Assembly: GCF_009687845.1 (NCBI RefSeq)
Contig: NZ_BLAD01000046.1
Span: 1-64,000 of the forward strand
Direction of reading: 5' to 3'
Length of the DNA stretch: 64,000 nt
DNA from: Acrocarpospora corrugata
GTDB taxonomy: Bacteria; Actinomycetota; Actinomycetes; Streptosporangiales; Streptosporangiaceae
Part shown: positions 1 to 8,521 of the stretch, piece by piece
Position numbering within the stretch: the stretch's first letter is position 1
Layout of the letters: every line of letters begins with the position of its first letter
Made by a program: the position numbers and the translations under genes
Notes under the pieces: generated by a model
Database searches by the model: none
Told to the model about the DNA's origin: nothing
The model's input: only the letters and a program-made list of their open reading frames with translations

Positions 1-1
1 C

Positions 2-226
2 CTCTGGCCCGGCCAACTCGTCCCCGCCCTGACCGGCGAAACCCGCAGCGCCCGCCCCCGCCAGCCCTACGACCCGATCGGCACCATCCTCACCGCCTCC
101 CTCCTCCTCTCCGCCGTCCTCGCCACCCGCGTCGTCGCCTCCCGCCGCGCCCGCGAAAAAGAACCAGAAGGCCTCCCCTTATCCGGCCTCCCCATGCCCT
201 CCAACCGCCCCCACCGCCTCGCCTGA
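2..226 (+). CDS. C-terminal fragment of a membrane protein (5' end outside window)
   Basis: An open frame runs in from the left edge and stops with TGA at 224-226, giving 74 residues. About 18 hydrophobic residues (GTILTASLLLSAVLATRVVA, near residues 27-46) look like a terminal membrane segment. They are followed by a basic, then Pro-rich cytoplasmic tail. No family motif remains in the fragment, so no function is assigned. The codon pattern, C or G at almost every third position, supports real coding. Confidence 0.55.
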   Translation, partial: LWPGQLVPALTGETRSARPRQPYDPIGTILTASLLLSAVLATRVVASRRAREKEPEGLPLSGLPMPSNRPHRLA

Positions 227-275
227 ACCCCACGTGAGATGAACCCTCCACAGGGCGATTCCGGTAAGGCGTGGC

Positions 276-1303
276 TTGAAGCGGTCACCGCCGGAAACCG
301 GCCGCCAGGATGATCAGCAGGCCGGTGCCCACGAGCATCCGCCCATCGGGCCCGGCGTCCCCGCCCCCGCCGGTCTCCTGACCCTGCGTCTGGATGGATT
401 CGTGGCCCACCTCCGGGGCGCGGGCTGGGTGTTGGAAGACCGCGATGAGCGGACGAGCCTCTGGCGTCCCGAGTCCGGTGACAGGTCGGATATGCGGGTG
501 GTTCTCCCTCTCAAAGAGGAAGCAAAGGACTATTCCGACCGCATTGATGAGGCGCTCAGGACCTTGGCTTTCGCGGAGCGGAGAACGCCTCAGGAAATCG
601 CCACTGATATGCGATACGGCGGAGCGGATACCGTTTCGGTACGGCTCACGCCGGATGCGCCGTCGGGCGAGGCCCGCTATTCGTCGCTCACACGGCTTTG
701 ACCGCGCTGCGAGGCTACGTCGTCGCGTCGGCGGCCGCATTGGACCACGGAGACCTTGTCCTTCCCCCCAGGCGCCCTCTCCGGGCCGAGTCCTACGCAT
801 CGCAAACCCGCGTCTCCACGCGACCGGGAAGTTTCGTCCTCTCGCTGGCGCTTCCGCTGCGGGATGTCAATGACGAGGTTCCGGCCGAGTCGACCAGCGG
901 GCAGGAAGTGCTTGCCGGAATTCCCGCTCCCGTGTCCGGCCGCCGGGTGACCAACAGGATGTTCGCCGCCGCGCGCAGGGCGCAGCAGCTTGCCCGCGAC
1001 GTCGGCGAAGGCGAGAGCCCCCTGTCGGCCTTCGGGCACCCGGGCGATGTCACAGTGAACGCGACGGAACTCGAATCACTCGGATCACTCGGCGGGCCGG
1101 AGCAGGACGCCTACCCGCTCAGGTTCAGCCAGTCGCCGCTGCTCCCCGGTTCACGCTCCCCGCAGGGCCTCAGAATGACGCCAGGGCAGCAGCGCATTCT
1201 GCGCGAAGCAGCCGACTACCTCCGTACCCGGCAGCCCCGGGCCAACGTCACGGGTCAATCGAGAAGTGCTGAGTCCGGTGGGGCCGGCCAGATAGGGGGA
1301 TGA
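276..1303 (+). pseudogene. Conserved hypothetical protein gene split by a frameshift near 673-675
   Basis: Two overlapping frames together look like one protein of about 340 residues. The first (276-701, TTG start) ends right after ...TPDAPSGEA with an unrelated RYSSLTRL tail. The second is open upstream of its formal TTG start at 698 and reads PLFVAHTALTALRGYVVAS, which continues the first smoothly. One missing C in the run at 673-675 would join them. The second frame ends at 1303 inside a terminator hairpin. The N-terminal start is uncertain; conserved-looking sequence begins near DGFVAHLRGAGW at about nt 390. I do not recognise the family. The break may be a sequencing error, a real mutation, or less likely translational coupling of two genes through the TTGA overlap. 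Confidence 0.5.
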
Positions 1304-1319
1304 GGATCCCCCTATCTGG
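1288..1319. terminator. Bidirectional hairpin terminator between convergent genes
   Basis: A perfect 14-bp inverted repeat (1288-1301 with 1306-1319) has a 4-base loop. It sits between the end of the plus-strand hypothetical gene, whose TGA at 1301-1303 lies at the apex, and the end of fabI on the minus strand at 1325. There is no U-run, as is common in high-GC actinomycetes. Confidence 0.8.
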
Positions 1320-1324
1320 AGTGG

Positions 1325-2089
1325 TCAAGCGCCGATGGCGTGGACGCCGCCGTCGACGTGGATTATTTCGCCGGTGGTGGCGGGGAACCAGTCGGAGAGG
1401 AGGGCGAGGCAGGCTTTGGCGGCGGGGACGGTGTCGGAGAGGTTCCAGCCGAGGGGGGCCTTGTCGGGCCAGCTGTCCTCGAATTCCTGGAAGCCGGGGA
1501 TGCTCTTGGCGGCCATGGTGCGGAGGGGGCCGGCGGCGACCAGGTTGACGCGGATGCCCTGTTTGCCGAGGTCGCGGGCGAGGTAGCGGTTGGTCGACTC
1601 GAGGCCGGCCTTGGCGACGCCCATCCAGTCGTAGACGGGCCAGGCCTTGGTGGCGTCGAAGTCGAGGCCGACGACGGCGCCGCCCTCCTTCATGAGGGGG
1701 AGGCAGGCGACGGCGAGAGACTTGTAGGAGTACGTGGAGATGTGCATGGCGGTGGCCACGTCTTCCCACGGGGTGTGCAGGAAGTTGCCGCCGAGGCAGC
1801 TCTGCGGCGCGTAGCCGATCGAGTGGACGACGCCGTCCAGGCCGTCCAGATGCTCGCTGACGCGGTCGGCGAGGGTGTCGAGGTGCTCGGTGTTCTGCAC
1901 GTCGAGTTCGATCACCGGGGGCGGCTTGGGGAGCCGTTTGGCGATCCGCTCCACCAGGCTGAGCCGGCCGAAACCGGTGAGCACGATGGTGGCGCCCTCC
2001 TCCTGGGCCAGTCTGGCCACGCTGAACGCGATGGACGCGTCGGTGAGCACGCCGCTGATGAGCAGGCGCTTGCCTTCGAGAATTCCCAT
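1325..2089 (-). CDS. fabI: Enoyl-[acyl-carrier-protein] reductase (NADH), FabI/InhA type
   Basis: This enzyme makes the last reduction of each fatty-acid elongation cycle (type II FAS, cytoplasm), converting trans-2-enoyl-ACP to acyl-ACP with NADH. The 254-residue protein has the FabI-type N-terminus GKRLLISGVLTDASIAF (residues 6-22) and the Tyr-x6-Lys catalytic pair in YDWMGVAK (Y153, K160), spaced as in InhA. Near residues 89-95 it has HSIGYAP. Length agrees with the family (about 255-270). It lies 3 bp downstream of fabG in the same orientation, the mabA-inhA order of mycobacteria, so the two form an operon. Its transcript probably ends at the hairpin at 1288-1319. Confidence 0.95.
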   Translation of the reverse strand: MGILEGKRLLISGVLTDASIAFSVARLAQEEGATIVLTGFGRLSLVERIAKRLPKPPPVIELDVQNTEHLDTLADRVSEHLDGLDGVVHSIGYAPQSCLGGNFLHTPWEDVATAMHISTYSYKSLAVACLPLMKEGGAVVGLDFDATKAWPVYDWMGVAKAGLESTNRYLARDLGKQGIRVNLVAAGPLRTMAAKSIPGFQEFEDSWPDKAPLGWNLSDTVPAAKACLALLSDWFPATTGEIIHVDGGVHAIGA

Positions 2090-2092
2090 GTC

Positions 2093-2797
2093 CTAGTGCC
2101 CCATTCCCAGGCCGCCGTCGACGGGGATGACCGCGCCGGTGATGTAGGAGGCGTCGTCGCTGGCCACGAACCGGACGACCCTCGCGATCTCGGCCGCGTG
2201 CGCCTGCCGGCCGAGCGGGATCTGCTTGCGGATGAGCTGCTGCTGCTCCTCGGTGAGCGCCGCGGTCATGTCGCTCTCCACGAAGCCGGGGGCGATGATG
2301 TTGACCGTGATGTTGCGGGAGGCCAGCTCGCGGGCGAGGGAGCGGCCGAAGCCGACCAGGCCGGCCTTGGAGGCGGCGTAGTTGGCCTGGCCGGCCGAGC
2401 CGAGCAGGCCGACCACCGAGGAGATCAGGATGATCCGCCCGCGCTTGAGGCGCAGCATCGGCCGGACGGCGCGCTTGGCCACCCGGTAGGCCCCGGTCAG
2501 GTTGGTGTCGATGACGTCGGTGAAGGTCTCCTCCTTCATCATCGCCAGCAGCGTGTCCTTGGTGATGCCCGCGTTGGCGATGACCACCTCGACGGGGCCG
2601 TGCTCCGCCTCGGCCTTGTCGAAGGCCGCGTCGACGTCGGCCTGGCTGGTGACGTCGCAGCGGACGCCGAACAGCCCTTCCGGGGGTTCGCCGGAGCGAT
2701 GGGTGACGGCGACGGCGTCGCCGGTCGCCGCGAGTTCGCGGGCGATCGCGAGACCGATGCCACGGTTGCCGCCGGTGACGAGTACAGAACGAGCCAT
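2093..2797 (-). CDS. fabG: 3-oxoacyl-[acyl-carrier-protein] reductase (SDR family)
   Basis: This NADPH-dependent enzyme reduces 3-oxoacyl-ACP in fatty-acid elongation. The 234-residue Rossmann protein has the cofactor loop TGGNRGIG (8-15), NAG (75-77) and the SDR catalytic set with S127, Y140 and K144 in YAASK. The C-terminus ITGAVIPVDGGLGMGH is typical of FabG. It is the first gene of the fabG-fabI operon. The start ATG is at 2797, and the 156-bp gap to the divergent tldD gene must hold both promoters. Confidence 0.93.
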   Translation of the reverse strand: MARSVLVTGGNRGIGLAIARELAATGDAVAVTHRSGEPPEGLFGVRCDVTSQADVDAAFDKAEAEHGPVEVVIANAGITKDTLLAMMKEETFTDVIDTNLTGAYRVAKRAVRPMLRLKRGRIILISSVVGLLGSAGQANYAASKAGLVGFGRSLARELASRNITVNIIAPGFVESDMTAALTEEQQQLIRKQIPLGRQAHAAEIARVVRFVASDDASYITGAVIPVDGGLGMGH

Positions 2798-2953
2798 GCT
2801 CCGACGCTATCGGCTACCAAGCGGTAACGGCTTGTCCGCCCGAGACAAGATCACAGGTCCGGCATGGTGGAGTTCGGCCAGTCCGGCGGCTGAGGCCCCG
2901 CTGGGATTCGGGCTCCGGCGGGCGTGTCGGAGGGCCCCGCTAGGATCGCACCC

Positions 2954-4447
2954 ATGCGTCAGATCGATCCGGACTTTCTCGCCCTGCCGCTCCGGCGGCT
3001 GGCCGACGCCGCCCTCGCGCGAGCCCGTGAGCTGGGCGCCGAGTATGCGGCGTTCCGTGTGGAACGGGTGCGCGCGGAGACGCTGCGCCTGTTCGACGCC
3101 AAGCTGGAGGGCTCCATCGACGCCGACGACCTCGGCTTCGCCGTGCGGGTGGTGAAGAACGGCACCTGGGGGTTCGCGGCCGGGATCGCGCTCACCCCCG
3201 AGGCCGCGGCGGCGGTGGCCGAGCAGGCGGTGCAGGTGGCCGAGGTGAGCGCGCCGATCAACCGGGAGCCGGTCGAGCTGGCCCCCGAGCCGGTGTACTC
3301 GGATGTCACCTGGGTGTCGGCCTACGCCGTGGACCCGTTCGACGTGCCGCTGCGCGACAAGGTGGCGCTGCTGGGCGAGTGGTCGGGCGGCCTGCTCGGC
3401 CAGGTCGACCACGTGTCGGCGTCGCTGATGCAGGTCAAGGAGCAGAAGTTCTACGCCGACTCGGTGGGCACGGTGACCACCCAGCAGCGGGTCAGGGTGC
3501 ATCCGCAGCTGACCGCGATGAAGAGCGACGGCGAGCGCTTCGACGACATGCGCACGCTGGCCCCGCCGGCCGGGCGGGGGTATGAGTACCTGACCGGGAC
3601 CGGCTGGGACTTCCCCGCGGAGCTGACCGCCCTGCCCGCGCTGCTGGCCGAGAAGCTGGCCGCCCCTTCGGTCCAGTCCGGGCGGTATGACCTGGTGGTC
3701 GACCCCTCCAACCTGTGGCTGACGATCCACGAGTCGATCGGCCACGCCACCGAGCTGGACCGGGCGCTCGGCTACGAGGCCGCCTACGCGGGCACCTCGT
3801 TCGCCACCTTCGACCAGCTCGGCGAGCTCACCTACGGCTCCAAGATCATGAACGTGACCGGGGACCGCACCGCCGAGCACGGCCTGGCCACGGTCGGCTG
3901 GGACGACGAGGGCGTGCGGGCCCAGTCCTTCGACATCGTCACCGACGGCACCCTGACCGGCTACCAGCTGGACCGCCGGATGGCGCTGCTGACGGGCTTC
4001 GGCCGCTCCAACGGCTGCGCCTTCGCCGACTCCCCCGGCCACCCGCCGATCCAGCGCATGGCCAACGTCTCGCTGCGGCCGGCCGAGGCCGGCCCGTCCA
4101 CCGACGAGCTGATCGCCGGGGTGGAGAACGGCATCTACGTGCTCGGCGACAAGAGCTGGTCGATCGACATGCAGCGCTACAACTTCCAGTTCACCGGGCA
4201 GCGGTTCTTCAAGATCGTGAACGGTGCGCTGGCCGGGCAGTTGCGCGACGTGGCCTACCAGGCCACCACGACCGACTTCTGGCGTTCCATGGACGCGGTG
4301 GGCGGCCCGCAGACCTACGTGCTGGGCGGCGCCTTCAACTGCGGCAAGGGCCAGCCCGGCCAGGTCGCGCCGGTCAGCCACGGCTGCCCGTCCGCGCGCT
4401 TCCGGAATGTACGGATCCTCAACACGGTGCAGGAGGGCGGCAAGTGA
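2954..4447 (+). CDS. tldD: TldD family metalloprotease subunit
   Basis: TldD and TldE form a heteromeric zinc protease that degrades unfolded peptides and matures some ribosomally made peptides. The 497-residue protein carries the HExxxH zinc motif HESIGH (first His at residue 259), with family-typical sequence around it and a C-terminal Gly-rich stretch (VGGPQTYVLGGAFNCGKGQPGQ). The ATG at 2954 is preferred over an upstream GTG at 2924 because AGGA lies 8 bases upstream of it. The gene overlaps tldE by 4 bp (GTGA), indicating translational coupling and 1:1 synthesis. No RiPP precursor is visible nearby, so a housekeeping role is likely. Confidence 0.9.
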   Translation: MRQIDPDFLALPLRRLADAALARARELGAEYAAFRVERVRAETLRLFDAKLEGSIDADDLGFAVRVVKNGTWGFAAGIALTPEAAAAVAEQAVQVAEVSAPINREPVELAPEPVYSDVTWVSAYAVDPFDVPLRDKVALLGEWSGGLLGQVDHVSASLMQVKEQKFYADSVGTVTTQQRVRVHPQLTAMKSDGERFDDMRTLAPPAGRGYEYLTGTGWDFPAELTALPALLAEKLAAPSVQSGRYDLVVDPSNLWLTIHESIGHATELDRALGYEAAYAGTSFATFDQLGELTYGSKIMNVTGDRTAEHGLATVGWDDEGVRAQSFDIVTDGTLTGYQLDRRMALLTGFGRSNGCAFADSPGHPPIQRMANVSLRPAEAGPSTDELIAGVENGIYVLGDKSWSIDMQRYNFQFTGQRFFKIVNGALAGQLRDVAYQATTTDFWRSMDAVGGPQTYVLGGAFNCGKGQPGQVAPVSHGCPSARFRNVRILNTVQEGGK

Positions 4448-5811
4448 CCCCGCAGGAGACTGTCGAACGCGCTCTGGCGCTACCGGGGGCGGATGACCGC
4501 GTCGTCATCGTGGACGAGGGCTCCAGCGCCAACCTGCGCTTCGCGGGCAACACCCTCACCACCAACGGCGTGGCCCGCTCGTCCCAGCTGACGGTGATCT
4601 CGATCGCCGGGGCCGGCGTGGGCGTGGTGTCCCGCGCCGCCGTCCGGCCCGACCAGCTGGCCGACGTGGTCGCCGCGGCCGACGCGGCGGCCAGGGACGC
4701 GCAGCCGTCCGAGGACGCCCGCCCGCTGGTGGACGGCTTCGCGCAGGCCGACTGGTCGGCCCCGGCGGAACCCACCTCGATCGAGGTGTTCGCCGCGTTC
4801 GCCCCGGCCCTGGGCGAGGCCTTCGCCACCGCAGAATCCTCCGGCCGCCGGCTGTACGGGTTCGCCGAGCACCTGGTGAACTCGGTCTTCGTCGGCACCA
4901 GCGGTGGCCTGCGCCGCCGCTACGACCAGCCGACCGGCCGCCTTGAGCTGAACGCCAAGTCCCCCGACATGTCCCGCTCGGCCTGGGCCGGCGTGGCCAC
5001 CAAGGACTTCACCGACGTGGACGTGGCCGCGCTGGACGACACCCTGGCCAAGCGGCTCGACTGGGCCAAACGCCGGATCGACCTGCCCGCCGGGCGGTAC
5101 GAGACGATTCTGCCGCCGACCGCGGTCTCCGACCTGATGATCTACCTCTACTGGTCGGCGGGGGCCAGGGACGCGGCCGACGGCCGTACCGTCTTCGCCA
5201 AGCCGGGGGGCGGCACGCGGGTCGGCGAGCAGCTGTCCGGCACGCCGATCCGGCTGTTCAGCGACCCGCGTCACCCGGGCGTGGAGTGCGTGGACTTCGC
5301 GGTCGCGCACGCGTCGGGGCGGGAGCAGTCGGTGTTCGACAACGGCCTGCCGCTGGACCAGACGAACTGGATCTCCGGCGGCACGCTGGCCAACCTGATC
5401 CAGACCCGGCATTCCGCGGAGCTGACCGGGCTGGCCACCACCCCGCAGATCGACAACCTGATCATGGAGAGCCCGACCGGCGCGGGCACGCTGGAGGACA
5501 TGATCGCCGCCACCGAGCGCGGGCTGCTGCTCACCTGCCTGTGGTACATCCGCGAGGTGGACCCGCAGTCGCTGCTGCTCACCGGCCTCACCAGGGACGG
5601 TGTCTACCTGGTGGAGAACGGCGAGGTCGTCGGCGAGGTCAACAACTTCCGGTTCAACGAGTCGCCGGTGGACCTGCTCGGGCGGCTCACCCAGGTGGGG
5701 GCGAGCGAGCAGACCCTGCCGCGCGAGTGGAACGACTACTTCACCCGCGCGGTGATGCCGCCGGTCCGGGTGCCCGACTTCAACATGTCGACGGTCAGCC
5801 AGGCGAACTAG
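4444..5811 (+). CDS. tldE: TldE/PmbA family protease subunit
   Basis: Second subunit of the TldD/TldE protease. It lacks the HExxxH motif, as the family does, and is thought to shape the substrate channel. The GTG at 4444 overlaps the tldD stop, giving 455 residues, the usual length. The N-terminal half has the PmbA-like stretch DEGSSANLRFAGNTLTTNG, and the C-terminal half the conserved GTLEDMIAATERGLLLTCLW and NNFRFNESPVDLL segments. It ends 5 bp before the convergent dodecin gene. Confidence 0.9.
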   Translation: MTPQETVERALALPGADDRVVIVDEGSSANLRFAGNTLTTNGVARSSQLTVISIAGAGVGVVSRAAVRPDQLADVVAAADAAARDAQPSEDARPLVDGFAQADWSAPAEPTSIEVFAAFAPALGEAFATAESSGRRLYGFAEHLVNSVFVGTSGGLRRRYDQPTGRLELNAKSPDMSRSAWAGVATKDFTDVDVAALDDTLAKRLDWAKRRIDLPAGRYETILPPTAVSDLMIYLYWSAGARDAADGRTVFAKPGGGTRVGEQLSGTPIRLFSDPRHPGVECVDFAVAHASGREQSVFDNGLPLDQTNWISGGTLANLIQTRHSAELTGLATTPQIDNLIMESPTGAGTLEDMIAATERGLLLTCLWYIREVDPQSLLLTGLTRDGVYLVENGEVVGEVNNFRFNESPVDLLGRLTQVGASEQTLPREWNDYFTRAVMPPVRVPDFNMSTVSQAN

Positions 5812-5815
5812 CGGG

Positions 5816-6031
5816 CTATTCGGAGTCCTCCAGGCGGAAGCCCACTTTCATCGAGACCTGGAAGTGGGCTACCTCGCCGTCCTCGATGTGGCCGCGCACC
5901 TCCAGCACCTCGAACCAGTCGAGGTGGCGCAGGGTCTGCGCGGCCCGCCGGACTCCGTTGCGGATGGCCTGATCGACGCTCTCCCCCGACGTGCCGACGA
6001 TTTCGGTGACCCGGTATGTGCGATCCCCCAT
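5816..6031 (-). CDS. Dodecin family flavin-binding protein
   Basis: Dodecins assemble into hollow dodecamers that store flavins or flavin precursors in the cytoplasm. This 71-residue protein has the family architecture: an N-terminal strand (YRVTEIVGTS), one helix (VDQAIRNGVRRAAQTL), then W39 in DWFEVLEVRGHIEDG, the flavin-stacking Trp region, and a final strand VAHFQVSMKVGFRLE. Length is exactly that of the family. It is a single gene, convergent with tldE. Confidence 0.93.
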   Translation of the reverse strand: MGDRTYRVTEIVGTSGESVDQAIRNGVRRAAQTLRHLDWFEVLEVRGHIEDGEVAHFQVSMKVGFRLEDSE

Positions 6032-6091
6032 GACGTCCTCCCCACTCCTCGTAGCTCAAATGATCGTATCGCGGCGGCGTAGGGTGGAAAC

Positions 6092-6406
6092 ATGAAGGTC
6101 AGACGCCGTAACCGGCCGGAAGTCCATCAGGTGACGGATGCGCAGCCGAGCCTGTCCGCGGATATCCGCAAGCGCGAGATCTCCTACGTCATCAAAATGA
6201 GCATCCGTGTGGTCTGCCTGATCCTGGCCGTCGCGCTGCCCGCTCCGTGGCCGATCCGTGCACTGTTCATCGCGGGCGCGGTTCTTTTGCCGTACCTTGC
6301 CGTGATCGGGGCGAACGAACGGGCCGCGGGTCTGCCCTCACCCTTGGACGATGCTGAATCTAACCAAAACGAGATACCACGGCATCGACGCGAGATCGGG
6401 TCGTGA
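6092..6406 (+). CDS. DUF3099 domain membrane protein
   Basis: The 104-residue protein starts with a polar region (RNRPEVHQVTDAQPSLSADIRKREISYVIKM in separate short motifs) followed by two adjacent hydrophobic segments (about residues 38-55 and 58-75). It ends in an acidic, polar tail. This matches the DUF3099 family of small actinobacterial membrane proteins, whose function is unknown. The ATG at 6092 follows GTGG and the gene is divergent from dodecin. The 6C-like RNA begins about 45 bp after its stop. Confidence 0.8.
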   Translation: MKVRRRNRPEVHQVTDAQPSLSADIRKREISYVIKMSIRVVCLILAVALPAPWPIRALFIAGAVLLPYLAVIGANERAAGLPSPLDDAESNQNEIPRHRREIGS

Positions 6407-6413
6407 CTAAGTC

Positions 6414-6445
6414 TTGACGCATCCCAAGGGTGGTAGGTGTACAGT
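6414..6445 (+). promoter_or_regulatory. Putative sigma-70-type promoter for the 6C-like RNA
   Basis: TTGACG at 6414-6419 resembles a -35 box, and TACAGT at 6440-6445 a -10 box. The 20-base spacer is longer than the usual 16-18. The predicted start near 6452 falls right at the first hairpin of the RNA described next, which supports the assignment. Confidence 0.45.
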
Positions 6446-6450
6446 TTAGC

Positions 6451-6565
6451 CAAGCGCTCTGGTCCCCCGTCGGAGCGCTGGTGCCGGCGTTCCGGGCCCC
6501 CGTCGGAACGCCGATGAAGCGATGCCGGGTGGTTTGCCCCCGTAACCACCCGGCATCGCCCTCTT
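6451..6565 (+). ncRNA. 6C-like small RNA with three C-loop hairpins
   Basis: Three consecutive perfect stem-loops lie between DUF3099 and the molybdenum-cofactor operon. Stem 1 is 6453-6459 with 6473-6479, stem 2 is 6485-6493 with 6505-6513, and stem 3 is 6521-6534 with 6544-6557 (14 bp, probably also the terminator). Each loop contains CCCCCGT. Hairpins exposing C-runs are the hallmark of the actinobacterial 6C RNA, which in mycobacteria pairs with G-rich stretches near start codons of target mRNAs. Here the run is five Cs, not six, and there are three hairpins, not two, so a relative of 6C is possible. The region has no credible ORF. Confidence 0.65.
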
Positions 6566-6644
6566 CTGGGACCGTGCTCAGTTCTGGTGACAGCACCGTC
6601 CGGCCCAATTCTGGATCAAGTCCTTGACCGTCGGCTTGACACGC

Positions 6645-6878
6645 TTATTCGCGGGACCAGTTCTCGGCGAGGGCGGAGAGGCGGGCCAGCGCGTCCGGCG
6701 GGGCGGTGCCCGCGCCCTGGGCGAGGCCCAGCAGGTAGGCGGTGAGCGGGGCGGCGGGGCGGGCGACGCCGTGCGCGACGTCCCTGGTCAGGTCGAGGAC
6801 CGCGTCCCGGTCCAGGCTGGCGGGATCCACGCCCAGTTCCGCGCAGACCCGCGCGGTCCACTCCTCCAGCACGTTCAC
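6645..6878 (-). CDS. DUF6457-like small protein linked to molybdenum cofactor genes
   Basis: This 77-residue protein begins with a GTG that overlaps the mobA stop (GTGA), so it is translated by coupling. It reads VNVLEEWTARVCAELGVD, then LDLTRDVAHGVARPAAPLTAYLLGLA (split by a short loop) and ends in AENWSRE. It is a helical, soluble protein resembling DUF6457 proteins found beside mobA in actinobacteria. Its role is unknown; the coupling suggests a function in Moco maturation. Confidence 0.75.
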   Translation of the reverse strand: MNVLEEWTARVCAELGVDPASLDRDAVLDLTRDVAHGVARPAAPLTAYLLGLAQGAGTAPPDALARLSALAENWSRE

Positions 6879-7468
6879 GCCGTCTCCTGTCGGTTGGCCT
6901 GCGCCAGATCGTCTGCGGTGTCGCAGTCGAACCACGGCACCCGGTCCCGTACGGCCACCAGGGCCGGTTCGAGGGGCCCGAGCACGCCGTGCAGCGAGCG
7001 CCCATCGTAACGAGCGAGCGCGCCGGCCAGCACCTCGCGCCGCCACACCCCGGCGAGCCACTGCTCGCGCCCGGTGTCGTCCACCAGCACGGCTCCCGTC
7101 CCGGCCGCCGCGAGCAGGGCTTCGACGTCGAGGGCGGTGAGGAAGGGCAGGTCGCCCGCGAGCAGGGCCACCCAGGGCGCCGCCGCGTGGACCAGGCCCG
7201 CCCGGAGCGCGGGGACCGGCCCGCCGCCCGGCGGGTCCTCGCGGGCGAACAGCAGCTCTCCCGGCCAGTCGATCTCCCGCCGATCGCCCACGATGATCAG
7301 GCGGTCCGCCCCGGCGACGGCCGTGACGACGCGTTCGAGCAGCGAGCGCCCGCCGACCAGCGCGCCGGGTTTGTCCCCGCCGCCGAAGCGGCTGGCCCGC
7401 CCGCCGGTGAGCACCAGTGCGTCATAGCGGGTCCGGGAGGCCGGCCCGTCCGCGCGGGGGACGTGCAT
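6875..7468 (-). CDS. mobA: Molybdenum cofactor guanylyltransferase
   Basis: MobA transfers GMP from GTP to Mo-molybdopterin to form the guanine dinucleotide cofactor. The 197-residue protein has the nucleotidyltransferase loop LTGGRASRFGGGDKP (near residues 20-34), LLAGDLPFL as the metal-binding Asp region, and a C-terminal WFDCDTADDLAQAN motif (D/N substrate contacts). The gene starts 1 base after moaA stops and overlaps the DUF6457 gene by 4 bp, so the three are an operon. Confidence 0.92.
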   Translation of the reverse strand: MHVPRADGPASRTRYDALVLTGGRASRFGGGDKPGALVGGRSLLERVVTAVAGADRLIIVGDRREIDWPGELLFAREDPPGGGPVPALRAGLVHAAAPWVALLAGDLPFLTALDVEALLAAAGTGAVLVDDTGREQWLAGVWRREVLAGALARYDGRSLHGVLGPLEPALVAVRDRVPWFDCDTADDLAQANRQETA

Positions 7469-7469
7469 G

Positions 7470-8459
7470 TCAGCCGCCGATGGCTGACATCGGCCGGGCG
7501 GGCTGCAGGAAGCTGGGGTCGTCGATGCCGTGCCCGGCCTTCTTGATCCGGACCGCGGCCAGCCAGCGGTCGGCGAGTTCGCCGTCGGACGCCCCGCCCC
7601 GCATCGCCGCCCGCAGATCGGACTCCTCGGTCGCGAACAGGCAGTTGCGGACCTGGCCGTCGGCCGTCAGCCTGACCCGGTCGCAGGCGCCGCAGAACGG
7701 CCGCGTCACCGAGCCGATCACCCCGACCTTGGCCGGTCCGCCGTCGACCAGGAACAGTTCGGCGGGAGCGCTGCCGCGTTCGGCCGGATCGGCGTCGGTG
7801 AGCTCGAACCCGGTGCGGAGCGCGGCGAGCATCTCGTCGGCTGTGATCATCCCGGCTCTGGTCCAGCCGTGCTGGGCGTCCAGCGGCATCTGCTCGATGA
7901 AGCGCAGCTCGTACCCCCGGTCGAGGCAGAAGCGGAGCAGCGGGACCGCCTCGTGGTCGTTGATGCCGCGCATCAGGACCGTGTTGACCTTCACCGGGGT
8001 GAGCCCGGCCGCGTCGGCCGCCGCCAGGCCGGCCAGCACGTCCTTGAGCCGGTCCCGGTGCGAGAGTTTGACGAAGACGTCCCGGTCGAGGGTGTCCAGC
8101 GACACGTTGACCCGGTGCAGCCCGGCCTCGGCCAGCGGCCCGGCCAGCCGGGCGAGCCCGATCCCGTTGGTGGTGAGCGAGATCTCCGCGCCGAGCGACG
8201 AGGTGCGCGCCACGATTTCGGGCAGTTCGCGGCGGAGCAGCGGCTCCCCGCCGGTGTAGCGCACCTCGGTGACGCCGAGCCGGGCCACCCCGATCCGGAC
8301 CAGGCGCACGATCTCGTCAGCGGTCAGCAACTCGGGTTTGGGCAGCCAATCCAGCCCCTCCGGCGGCATGCAATATGTGCACCGCAGGTTGCACCGGTCG
8401 GTCAGCGACACCCGCAGGTCTGTCGCCACCCGCCCAAACGAGTCGACCAGCACGGGCAT
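7470..8459 (-). CDS. moaA: GTP 3',8-cyclase (radical SAM)
   Basis: MoaA catalyses the first step of molybdopterin synthesis, rearranging GTP to 3',8-cH2GTP using S-adenosylmethionine. The 329-residue protein has the radical-SAM cluster C23-x3-C27-x2-C30 in CNLRCTYC, the TGGEPLLR motif, and the C-terminal second cluster (PFCGACDRVRL plus a later Cys in NCLFA). The annotated ATG is preceded by GGAGG only 1 base away. The GTG two codons further in (8453) has better spacing and may be the real start. It is first gene of moaA-mobA-DUF6457; moaC, moaE and moeA are not in the window. Confidence 0.93.
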   Translation of the reverse strand: MPVLVDSFGRVATDLRVSLTDRCNLRCTYCMPPEGLDWLPKPELLTADEIVRLVRIGVARLGVTEVRYTGGEPLLRRELPEIVARTSSLGAEISLTTNGIGLARLAGPLAEAGLHRVNVSLDTLDRDVFVKLSHRDRLKDVLAGLAAADAAGLTPVKVNTVLMRGINDHEAVPLLRFCLDRGYELRFIEQMPLDAQHGWTRAGMITADEMLAALRTGFELTDADPAERGSAPAELFLVDGGPAKVGVIGSVTRPFCGACDRVRLTADGQVRNCLFATEESDLRAAMRGGASDGELADRWLAAVRIKKAGHGIDDPSFLQPARPMSAIGG

Positions 8460-8521
8460 ACCTCCATCGCGAAAGACCTTTCCACCCTATGCCTCCGATC
8501 AACGGCGCTCCAAAGCGAGGG

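Noticed and set aside
1340-2827. 495-codon open frame on the plus strand across fabI and fabG
   Set aside because: It is exactly antisense to two well-conserved genes, has Val/Gly/Ala/Asp-rich composition without motifs, and follows from GC-rich third positions.
2807-4381. 524-codon minus-strand frame over tldD
   Set aside because: Antisense to tldD, no recognisable domain and low-complexity His/Arg/Gly composition.
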